From: Acidocella sp.
GTDB lineage: Bacteria > Pseudomonadota > Alphaproteobacteria > Acetobacterales > Acetobacteraceae
Assembly: GCA_029077775.1 (NCBI GenBank)
Contig: JAQNCU010000131.1
Location: 1 to 7,450, forward strand
Reading direction: 5' to 3'
Length of the DNA: 7,450 nucleotides
Shown here: positions 1 through 5,429 of the stretch, in pieces
Numbering within the stretch: the stretch's first letter is position 1
Layout of the letters: every line of letters begins with the position of its first letter
Notes under the pieces: generated by a model
Databases searched by the model: none
Told to the model about the DNA's origin: nothing
What the model saw: the letters and a program-made list of their open reading frames with translations, nothing else
Translations under genes and position numbers: made by a program

Positions 1-699
1 ACCGAACGTGATGAATTCGTCTATCAGGAAATGTTGACCCATGTGCCGCTGCTCGCGCACGGGACGCCCAAAAACGTGCTGATCATCGGTGCTGGCGACG
101 GTGGCGTGCTCAAGCATGTTTTGATGCACAAAACCGTGGAACGCGCGGTGATGGCTGAAATCGACGGCGAGGTGATCCGTTTGTCGAAGGAATTCCTCCC
201 CGGCATCGGCGGCGACGCCTGGACCGACCCGCGCGCCGAGGTGATCGTGGGCGACGGGATCGACTATGTAGCCAAAGCGCCGGATGGCATTTTCGATGTC
301 ATCATCGTGGATTCTACTGACCCGATCGGCGTCGGTGAGGTTTTGTTCACCGATGAGTTCTATAGGCATGCGGCGCGGATATTATCCGCGCAGGGGCTTA
401 TCGTGAACCAATGCGGCGTGCCCTTCATGCAGGCCGATGAACTGCGTGAAACATCCATCCGTCGCGCGCAGTTCTTTCCCCATGTCACGGCCTATATCGC
501 GGCGGTTCCAACCTATGTCGGCGGGTACATGACCCTTGGCTGGGCGGCCAAGGATGCATCTCTCTCCGCCCATTCGGTCACCGAGATCGCTGCGCGCGCT
601 AAGGCCGCCGGGATTACCGGAAAATCCGAATATTGGACCCCGCATATCCATGTCGCGGCGTTCTGGCTCCCGCCTTATATCGCCAAACACCTTCCATAA
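1..699 (+). CDS. speE: Spermidine synthase (polyamine aminopropyltransferase), 5'-truncated by window edge
   Basis: Transfers an aminopropyl group from decarboxylated S-adenosylmethionine to putrescine to make spermidine in the cytoplasm. The reading frame is open from base 1, beginning T-E-R-D-E-F-V-Y-Q-E-M-L-T-H-V-P, which is the conserved family block preceding the first Rossmann strand. The true start therefore lies upstream, and roughly 60 N-terminal residues are missing judging by usual family length. The ATG at 31 is internal. Visible signatures are the nucleotide-binding loop IIGAGDGGVLKH (bases about 82-117), the acidic residue of motif II (AEID), the GDG motif, and the catalytic-site block VDSTDPIG (about 307-330) with its two aspartates. 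The block NQCGVPFMQ follows, then the family C-terminal domain. The loop reads GAGDGG where many homologues have GGGDGG, a conservative change. It ends TAA at 697-699, only 7 bases from the stop of the convergent small gene; no terminator hairpin is seen between them. Confidence 0.95.
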   Translation, partial: TERDEFVYQEMLTHVPLLAHGTPKNVLIIGAGDGGVLKHVLMHKTVERAVMAEIDGEVIRLSKEFLPGIGGDAWTDPRAEVIVGDGIDYVAKAPDGIFDVIIVDSTDPIGVGEVLFTDEFYRHAARILSAQGLIVNQCGVPFMQADELRETSIRRAQFFPHVTAYIAAVPTYVGGYMTLGWAAKDASLSAHSVTEIAARAKAAGITGKSEYWTPHIHVAAFWLPPYIAKHLP

Positions 700-706
700 G
701 GGGAGA

Positions 707-910
707 TCATTCGTTCTGGTCGTCAAACGGGCTATCCCCGTCTTGGATCCAGCCCGCGCAGTTGAAGCACCTGCCGCTTAGGTTGCGCAGCCCATGGCCT
801 GGTTGCTCCAGAAGGCTGCCGCATTGCACGCATCCTGTTTCCGGCACGGTCAGCTTCATTGACGGATATATTTGCTGCATCCGGCCTTTGCCGGGTTCCA
901 TATGTTTCAT
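707..910 (-). CDS. Small four-cysteine protein, possible zinc ribbon (hypothetical)
   Basis: A 67-residue reading frame of unknown function. It contains two CxxC pairs, CVQC (residues 27-30) and CFNC (48-51), separated by 17 residues, a layout typical of small zinc-ribbon or zinc-knuckle proteins. The C-terminus is acidic (D-G-D-S-P-F-D-D-Q-N-E). No signal peptide or membrane segment is evident. The start is supported by a good Shine-Dalgarno sequence, AGGGAG, five bases before the ATG at 910 (minus strand); a second ATG lies three codons in. It is convergent with speE, the two stops being 7 bases apart. Against it are the short length and my not recognising a named family; for it are the ribosome binding site, the paired cysteines and its fit into otherwise empty space. 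Zinc binding is inferred from the cysteine pattern only. Confidence 0.6.
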   Translation of the reverse strand: MKHMEPGKGRMQQIYPSMKLTVPETGCVQCGSLLEQPGHGLRNLSGRCFNCAGWIQDGDSPFDDQNE

Positions 911-1177
911 GTCAACTCCCTTAAAACGGGCGCCGGCGCGGGGGAACGATCAGCCATGTGCTTGATATCGTTCAAACCGCGACCGGACAGCCGAGACATT
1001 ACTGCAATTAGCTCGTGATGACGTGACGGTCATTCAACGGATTCCGAGATGAATTCGGCAACATATCGGCGAATTCATGCAGCGATAAGCGACGAAAGCC
1101 CGGTAGAACGCGCTCACAACGGCGCGAATGATTGGATACATCCTTGATAGATCGATCCTGAACCTCAATTGTGAACC
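911..1177. other. Gene-free divergent intergenic region
   Basis: This 267-base stretch separates the minus-strand small gene from the polyketide synthase operon, so it should hold promoters for both directions. I see no convincing coding frame: the frame opening at ATG 1128 overlaps the synthase out of phase and looks like a shadow. It contains a 10-bp all-G/C palindrome (GCGCCGGCGC, 930-939), a short inverted repeat ATGAC-N6-GTCAT (1018-1033) and a longer 9-bp inverted repeat (1049-1078). No clear sigma-70 -35/-10 pair could be assigned on either strand. Confidence 0.6.
1049..1078. promoter_or_regulatory. 9-bp inverted repeat, candidate operator upstream of polyketide synthase operon
   Basis: ATGAATTCG at 1049-1057 is repeated exactly in inverted orientation as CGAATTCAT at 1070-1078, with a 12-base spacer. 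The arm centres are 21 bp apart, about two helical turns, so two protein subunits would bind on the same DNA face. It lies about 100 bases upstream of the type III polyketide synthase start. No regulator gene is in the window to pair with it. It could alternatively form an RNA hairpin in a 5' leader, but there is no U-tract, so it is not a terminator. The regulatory role is inferred from symmetry and position. Confidence 0.4.
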
Positions 1178-2245
1178 ATGGTCATTGCCCACATCAACCG
1201 CATCAGCACGGCCCATCCCCCGCATGACGTGCACCAGGCCTATCAGAATTTCATCGCTCAGGCGCTTGCCCCCGGTAAAGCCCGCACGGTCTTCACGCGC
1301 ATGGCAAGCCGCGCTGGCATCGCGCACCGTTATTCTGTGCTCCACCAGGATGGGCTGGTTGAGGCCGATGCCCCGCGGACGGGATTTTACCGGCGCGGCG
1401 CCTATCCCGGTACGGCCGCCCGGATGGGTGCCTATGCCGAACATGCCCCGGCTTTGGCCGAACGGGCAGTCGCTGGGTTGGACCTTGGGGATGAGACCGC
1501 GCGGATCACGCATCTCATTGTCGCTTCCTGCACGGGCTTCGTCGCCCCTGGGCTGGACCAGTTGCTGGCCAAGCGGCTCGGGCTCCGGCCTGATCTATTG
1601 CGCACTGTCATTGGCTTCATGGGCTGTGCCGCCGCTGTTCCTGCCCTCCGTGTCGCGCAGGCGACAATCCTGGCGGACCCCTGCGCCCGGGTGCTCGTGA
1701 TCAATCTGGAATTATGCACCCTGCATATGCAGGAGACCGATGATGTCGAAATCGCGCTGTCGTTCCTGTTATTCGGCGATGGCGCCACCGCCGCCCTGGT
1801 CACGGCGCACCCACATGGTTTGGCACTGGGAAATTTTCGAACCACGCTGATCCCGCAGACCGAGGACCATATCACCTGGGTCATCGGCGACCAGGGCTTC
1901 ATTATGCATCTCTCGGGTAAGGTGCCTGGGGTTATCTCGCGCACATTGCGCGCCGACCCGGGTGCCGTGCTCGGGGCCGAAGGCACACAGGCGATCGATT
2001 TATGGGCCGTTCATGGCGGCGGCCGCACAGTGCTGGATGCCGTGCAATCCGGCCTGGCGCTGCCTGATACCGCGTTGACGCGCTCCCGCGCCATCCTCGC
2101 TGCCCATGGCAATATGTCCTCGGCCACCATCATGTTCGTGCTGGCGGGCATGATGCCACCAACATCCACCCCTGGCCAGCGCGGCTTTGCCATGGCCTTC
2201 GGGCCGGGCATGGTGGCGGAAACCTTTCACTTCACCGCCGTATGA
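1178..2245 (+). CDS. Type III polyketide synthase (chalcone/stilbene synthase family)
   Basis: A homodimeric, CoA-dependent ketosynthase (355 aa, normal family length) that condenses an acyl-CoA starter with malonyl-CoA units and cyclises the chain to a resorcinol, pyrone or similar ring. The full catalytic triad is visible: Cys118 in VASCTGFVAPG, His279 in WAVHGGGRTVLD and Asn312 in AAHGNMSSATIMFVL. Other family blocks are GFMGCAAAVPALR (146-158), LELCTLHMQ (177-185), LLFGDGATAAL (197-207), WVIGDQGFIMHLSGKVP (234-250) and the C-terminal FGPGMVAE loop (341-348). The ATG at 1178 is the only reasonable start because an in-frame TGA lies at 1172-1174; no Shine-Dalgarno sequence precedes it, so it may be weakly initiated or leaderless. 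It overlaps the next gene by ATGA. Substrate and chain length cannot be read from sequence; the accompanying methyltransferase and flavoprotein suggest an alkylresorcinol- or alkylpyrone-like phenolic lipid. Confidence 0.93.
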   Translation: MVIAHINRISTAHPPHDVHQAYQNFIAQALAPGKARTVFTRMASRAGIAHRYSVLHQDGLVEADAPRTGFYRRGAYPGTAARMGAYAEHAPALAERAVAGLDLGDETARITHLIVASCTGFVAPGLDQLLAKRLGLRPDLLRTVIGFMGCAAAVPALRVAQATILADPCARVLVINLELCTLHMQETDDVEIALSFLLFGDGATAALVTAHPHGLALGNFRTTLIPQTEDHITWVIGDQGFIMHLSGKVPGVISRTLRADPGAVLGAEGTQAIDLWAVHGGGRTVLDAVQSGLALPDTALTRSRAILAAHGNMSSATIMFVLAGMMPPTSTPGQRGFAMAFGPGMVAETFHFTAV

Positions 2246-2943
2246 TCGACCTTTCCGCCCGGGTCGACCTGCCTGAGCAAATGGACGGGCCGGAGATTGA
2301 TGAGGCGGTCTATCAGCGTTGCCTGCGTGACCTCGCCATGGTTAATCGCGTCACGTTCACGCACCGCGCCGCAATATCCTGGCTCAACCGCGCCACGAAA
2401 AATCTGCCCCAGGGTGCCAGCCTCGCCATCTTCGATGTCGCCTATGGCCATGGCGATCTTCTGCGCGCCATCGCGCGTTGGGCCCAAAAACGTGGCTTCA
2501 CGGTCCGGCTTTCCGGCATCGACCTCAACCCGCGCAGCGCCGCCGCGGCCCGGCTCGTCACGCCGGTTGATATGAACATCGACTATCTCACGGGCGATGT
2601 CTTCGATTACGTGCCGGATACCGCGCCGGACTTTATTGTTACCTCGCAATTCACGCATCATTTAACAAATGTCGACCTCGTGCGGTTGCTCTGGTGGTTG
2701 GAACAGCACGCCACGAGAGGCTGGCACATTACGGATTTGCACCGCCACGTCATTGCCTATTTCGGCTTTCCCGTGCTGGCGTCGCTCATGAGCTGGCACC
2801 CCATCGTGCGTTATGATGGCCAAATTTCGGTTGCCCGTAGCTTCACATCCCAGAATTGGCGGGAATTGCTGCAGCAGGCTGAGCTTACGGCGGAAATCTC
2901 CTGGCGGCTACCGTTCCGCCATGGCGTCAGCCGCCTCAAATGA
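2242..2943 (+). CDS. Class I SAM-dependent methyltransferase of the polyketide operon
   Basis: A 233-residue cytosolic methyltransferase with a seven-strand Rossmann-type SAM-binding fold. Visible motifs are motif I IFDVAYGHGDLLR (63-75), the acidic ribose-binding block SGIDLNPRSA (91-100), and GDVFDY (118-123) followed by PDFIVTSQFTHHLTN (129-143). Motif I has Ala67 where the first glycine of GxGxG usually sits; the rest is intact. The C-terminal part (DLHRHVIAYFGFPVL, then MSWHPIVRYDGQISVARSFT) has the flavour of methyltransferases that sit beside bacterial type III polyketide synthases. The start codon overlaps the synthase stop (ATGA at 2242-2245) with no good ribosome binding site, which implies translational coupling. 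It probably methylates a hydroxyl or ring carbon of the polyketide, by analogy with SrsB of the Streptomyces griseus srsABC phenolic-lipid operon; O- versus C-methylation cannot be decided here. Confidence 0.85.
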   Translation: MIDLSARVDLPEQMDGPEIDEAVYQRCLRDLAMVNRVTFTHRAAISWLNRATKNLPQGASLAIFDVAYGHGDLLRAIARWAQKRGFTVRLSGIDLNPRSAAAARLVTPVDMNIDYLTGDVFDYVPDTAPDFIVTSQFTHHLTNVDLVRLLWWLEQHATRGWHITDLHRHVIAYFGFPVLASLMSWHPIVRYDGQISVARSFTSQNWRELLQQAELTAEISWRLPFRHGVSRLK

Positions 2944-4061
2944 ACCAAATTCTGATCGCGGGTGGCGGCCTTGCGGGTAGTGCCGCCGCCATCGCCCTGG
3001 CCCGCGCCGGGCGGAAGGTCACGCTGATCGAGCGGGAGGCAGCGCCAGCCCATAAAATCTGCGGCGAATTTCTCAGTATCGAGGCGCAATCCTACCTGGC
3101 TGAAACGGGGCTTGATCTCGCCGCGCTTGGTGCTGCGCCCATCACCCATGTCCGGTTCGTGCGCGGTGGCTCCAGCACGGTGGCCAAACTTCCCTTCCAG
3201 GGCCTCAGCCTGACCCGCAAGACGCTCGATGAAGCCCTGCTTAACGCCGCCGCGCAAGCGGGTGTCGATGTGCGGCGCGGCCACGCCGTGCGCCACATAT
3301 CGGCGGCTGGCGGCGCGCTTAGCGTGGCCATGGATGGCGGCGCGCGCTTGTCGCCGCAAATCCTCCTGCTCGCATCCGGCAAGCATGAAATCCGCGGCGC
3401 TGCCCGTCTCGCCCGCCCTGGCACGCTGGTCGGTTTTAAAACCTATTTCAACCTGCGGCCCGAGGCCATTGCCGCCCTGGCCTCGCATGTCGAACTGATC
3501 ATCTTCTCTGGTGGCTTCTATGCCGGGCTGCAAATGGTCGAGGGCGGGCTTGCCAATTTATGTCTGTTGGTTCCCACCGCATTGCTCGCCCGGGTTGGCG
3601 GCAAATTCCCGGCGCTGCTGGCGCATCTGCAATCGCTCAGCCCGCATCTCGCTGGCAGGTTGGCCGGTGCCACGGATCATCTATCCGTGCCGCTCAGCAT
3701 CGCGCGGGTGCCTTATGGCTTTGTCTACCGCCCTGACGCTCAAGACCCGCCCGGCCTGTTCCGTCTGGGCGACCAGGCCGCCGTTATACCCTCCTTTTCT
3801 GGGGATGGCATGGCCATCGCGCTGCACAGCGCTGCGCGCGCGGCGGAGGCTGTTCTGGCGGGACGCCCCGCGCCTGCGTATCACCAGCAGTTGCGCGCGG
3901 ATGTTGCCGCCCAGATAAAACGCGGCATGGTAATCCAGAATTTATGTGCCCGCCCGCTTATAAATGCTGTGCTGCCCGGTCTCGTGCGGCTGGTCCCGGC
4001 CATTTTGCCGCTCGCCGCGTCGCTCACCCGCGTGCCTGCTGCCGCCCGGCTTTATACTTGA
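2940..4061 (+). CDS. FAD-dependent oxidoreductase (geranylgeranyl reductase / aromatic hydroxylase-like)
   Basis: A 373-residue flavoprotein. The N-terminal FAD-binding beta-alpha-beta unit is clear: ILIAGGGLAGSAAAIALARAG (4-24, GxGxxG at 8-13) ending in the ribose-binding acid at ERE (31-33). It is followed by HKICGEFLS (38-46), the Cys-Gly-Glu block characteristic of the geranylgeranyl reductase-like branch. A second FAD-contacting block, RLGDQAAVIPSFSGDGMAIAL (275-295), carries the GD motif. VPYGFVYRP (257-265) resembles the substrate-side block of that family. The C-terminus (about 335-365) is hydrophobic and may associate with membrane. The start overlaps the methyltransferase stop (ATGA, 2940-2943). 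In the analogous srsABC operon the third enzyme is a flavoprotein hydroxylase acting on methylated alkylresorcinol; a double-bond reductase role is equally possible. The stop TGA lies at 4059-4061. Confidence 0.87.
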   Translation: MNQILIAGGGLAGSAAAIALARAGRKVTLIEREAAPAHKICGEFLSIEAQSYLAETGLDLAALGAAPITHVRFVRGGSSTVAKLPFQGLSLTRKTLDEALLNAAAQAGVDVRRGHAVRHISAAGGALSVAMDGGARLSPQILLLASGKHEIRGAARLARPGTLVGFKTYFNLRPEAIAALASHVELIIFSGGFYAGLQMVEGGLANLCLLVPTALLARVGGKFPALLAHLQSLSPHLAGRLAGATDHLSVPLSIARVPYGFVYRPDAQDPPGLFRLGDQAAVIPSFSGDGMAIALHSAARAAEAVLAGRPAPAYHQQLRADVAAQIKRGMVIQNLCARPLINAVLPGLVRLVPAILPLAASLTRVPAAARLYT

Positions 4062-4130
4062 CATAAATCTATCACACTTTGCGCCCGCGCATTGCTGTAT
4101 CCGGCAAATAACATCGACCGGAGTATATCT

Positions 4131-4814
4131 GTGACCTTCGCCTATATCATGCATCTCGCCGCCTATTCTGACGGCGTTCTTTACGTCCTCGCAGGGCTGC
4201 TGCTTGTGGCTCTGGCTGTGATTATAGACCGCTCCTGGTCGCTGCGGAGCACGATCATCCAGGGCAAATCCATCATCCGCGCTACCGCCTCGCACCCGGC
4301 CCTCACCCATGGTGATCTTAGCGACCTGCTGCGTAAGGCCGGGGCGCTGCCGGAAGCGGCCTTGCTGGACACCGCGATCCGCCATCTGGATACCGCCTCA
4401 ACCGATTCCATGGCCAACCGGCTCGACGAGTCGATCATGCTGATCGCGCCGCTGCTCGACCGGCGGTTATGGATTCTTGATACCGTCGTCACGCTGGCAC
4501 CGCTGCTTGGCCTGTTCGGCACCATCATTGGCATGTTCCATGCCTTTTCGGTTCTCGCCCAGCCCGGCCATGCGCCAGCCGACGTTACCGCCGGGGTGGC
4601 CGATGCGTTGGTTGCTACCGCCTTTGGTATTTTCATCGCCATGTTGGGTCTGACCGGCTTCAACGCGCTGAGCAACCAGGTGCGCTTGATCATCCATCAA
4701 CTCGACTCGATGAAATTAATGATCATCAACCGCACGGATGGCACCCCTGTAGTCCCCGCGCGCAGCCCCGCAGCAACGCGCGGCACGCCAGCCCCCGCGA
4801 TGGCCCGGGCGTAA
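4131..4814 (+). CDS. exbB: ExbB/TolQ/MotA-family proton channel protein, likely ExbB
   Basis: An inner-membrane subunit of the ExbB-ExbD motor, which uses the proton gradient to energise TonB-dependent uptake. With the GTG start at 4131 it is 227 aa. This start is preferred to an upstream in-frame TTG at 4092 because GGAG (4120-4123) lies 7 bases before the GTG and the TTG adds only a 13-residue polar extension. Three membrane segments are visible, at about 15-33 (VLYVLAGLLLVALAVII), 115-140 and 158-178. The last two carry the family signatures TLAPLLGLFGTIIGMFHAF (121-139) and VADALVATAFGIFIAM (156-171). A large cytoplasmic region lies between the first and second segments. The C-terminal tail (about 202-227) is Pro/Ala/Thr-rich and probably disordered. 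It is followed 4 bases later by exbD. TolQ is the alternative, but the downstream receptor and absence of tolR/tolA/tolB context favour ExbB. Confidence 0.88.
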   Translation: MTFAYIMHLAAYSDGVLYVLAGLLLVALAVIIDRSWSLRSTIIQGKSIIRATASHPALTHGDLSDLLRKAGALPEAALLDTAIRHLDTASTDSMANRLDESIMLIAPLLDRRLWILDTVVTLAPLLGLFGTIIGMFHAFSVLAQPGHAPADVTAGVADALVATAFGIFIAMLGLTGFNALSNQVRLIIHQLDSMKLMIINRTDGTPVVPARSPAATRGTPAPAMARA

Positions 4815-4818
4815 TCCG

Positions 4819-5223
4819 ATGAAGATGCGTTATTTCGAGTATCGGAAGGCCCGGATTGAGATCATCCCGATGATCGACGTCATGCTGTTCCTTTTGGTGT
4901 TTTTTATCATCGTCACCCTCCAGATGATCCCCGATGCCGGGGTCAACCTCCAACTCCCGACATCGAGCCAGACAACACCTCTGCCGCACCCGAAATTCAC
5001 CGTCAACGTGATGCCCGATGGCAGCATAAAGGTGAAAGACGCAGTGATGACACCTGACCAGCTCACGGCGATGTTCGCCGCTGACGGTGCGCCGGATAAG
5101 ACCGAGTTGACCATCGCCGCCGATAAAACCACGGCTTTTCAGCATTTCATGACCGTGATCGACGCCGCGCGGAAAGCCGGTGTCACCGATATTGGCATTG
5201 CGGCCCAACCATCAGGGAACTGA
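4819..5223 (+). CDS. exbD: ExbD/TolR-family biopolymer transport protein, likely ExbD
   Basis: The partner of ExbB in the TonB energising complex, 134 aa. A short basic cytoplasmic N-terminus (MKMRYFEYRKARIEI) precedes a single membrane helix (about 17-38). The helix contains Asp20 in IPMIDVMLFLLVFFIIV, equivalent to the conserved proton-carrying aspartate of the family. The remaining ~95 residues form the periplasmic domain, with the usual VNVMPDGSIKV and ELTIAADKTTAFQHFMTVIDAARKAGVTDIGIA blocks. The start ATG at 4819 is 4 bases after the exbB stop; a second ATG two codons in (4825) is possible. There is no strong Shine-Dalgarno sequence, suggesting coupled translation. A strong intrinsic terminator begins about 25 bases after the stop. 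Confidence 0.9.
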   Translation: MKMRYFEYRKARIEIIPMIDVMLFLLVFFIIVTLQMIPDAGVNLQLPTSSQTTPLPHPKFTVNVMPDGSIKVKDAVMTPDQLTAMFAADGAPDKTELTIAADKTTAFQHFMTVIDAARKAGVTDIGIAAQPSGN

Positions 5224-5247
5224 TGAGTTCAAAAAATTTGTCGCACG

Positions 5248-5280
5248 AAAAAATCCTCCTTTCGGGGGATTTTTTTTTTG
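5248..5280 (+). terminator. Rho-independent terminator after exbD
   Basis: The left arm AAAAAATCCTCC (5248-5259) pairs with GGGGGATTTTTT (5264-5275) through a UUUC tetraloop. This gives a 12-bp stem with one G-U wobble, running into an uninterrupted T-tract at 5270-5279. The A-tract on the left arm also makes it potentially active on the minus strand, although no minus-strand gene approaches it. It marks the end of the transcript carrying exbB-exbD, and perhaps the polyketide genes, and separates it from the receptor gene. Confidence 0.9.
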
Positions 5281-5324
5281 GCGCCCCATCTGCCACCGAA
5301 ACGTCACAAAAACTTCGCTGAACT

Positions 5325-5354
5325 GAAACTGTATTTACCCGCATCCTCGTCTAA
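5325..5354 (+). promoter_or_regulatory. Possible ECF-sigma-type promoter for the receptor gene
   Basis: GAAACT (5325-5330) is followed after 18 bases by GTCTAA (5349-5354), resembling the -35 GGAAC and -10 GTCTAA elements recognised by RpoE-like ECF sigma factors. The spacing is one to three bases longer than the commonest arrangement. It lies 75 bases upstream of the start codon, after the terminator, in a region with no good TTGACA/TATAAT pair. No sigma or anti-sigma gene is in the window. An imperfect hairpin (CTAA at 5351-5354 with TTAG at 5366-5369, plus CC/GG) overlaps the -10. The call is tentative. Confidence 0.25.
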
Positions 5355-5414
5355 GCCCTCCGAGGTTAGTCTGGCGTGACATTACGATGCGTCATTCAGG
5401 GATCGGCAAAAAAC

Positions 5415-5419
5415 GGGAG
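5415..5419 (+). promoter_or_regulatory. Ribosome binding site of the receptor gene
   Basis: GGGAG at 5415-5419 lies 10 bases before ATG 5430. It supports that start, which is also the one giving a proper signal peptide. Confidence 0.55.
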
Positions 5420-5429
5420 CTTTACAATC

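Noticed and set aside
930..939. GCGCCGGCGC palindrome
   Set aside because: A 10-bp all-G/C palindrome is not surprising in this base composition, and it has neither a T-tract nor a clear regulatory position.
1034..1513. A 159-codon minus-strand frame spanning the intergenic region and the synthase 5' end
   Set aside because: Most of it is antisense to the synthase; the part in the intergenic region has no supporting motif.
1128..1700. A 190-codon plus-strand frame starting upstream of the synthase
   Set aside because: It runs out of phase through the synthase active-site region, whose correct frame shows the Cys-His-Asn triad.
2811..3533. A 240-codon open frame on the minus strand
   Set aside because: It lies entirely antisense to the methyltransferase and flavoprotein genes, whose motifs are unambiguous; long antisense frames are expected in GC-rich coding DNA and its product shows no recognisable domain.
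4058..4086. Sigma-70 promoter with perfect TTGACA at 4058-4063
   Set aside because: The sequence 16-18 bases downstream is G/C-rich (GCGCCC) and does not resemble a -10 element, so it is not listed as a promoter.
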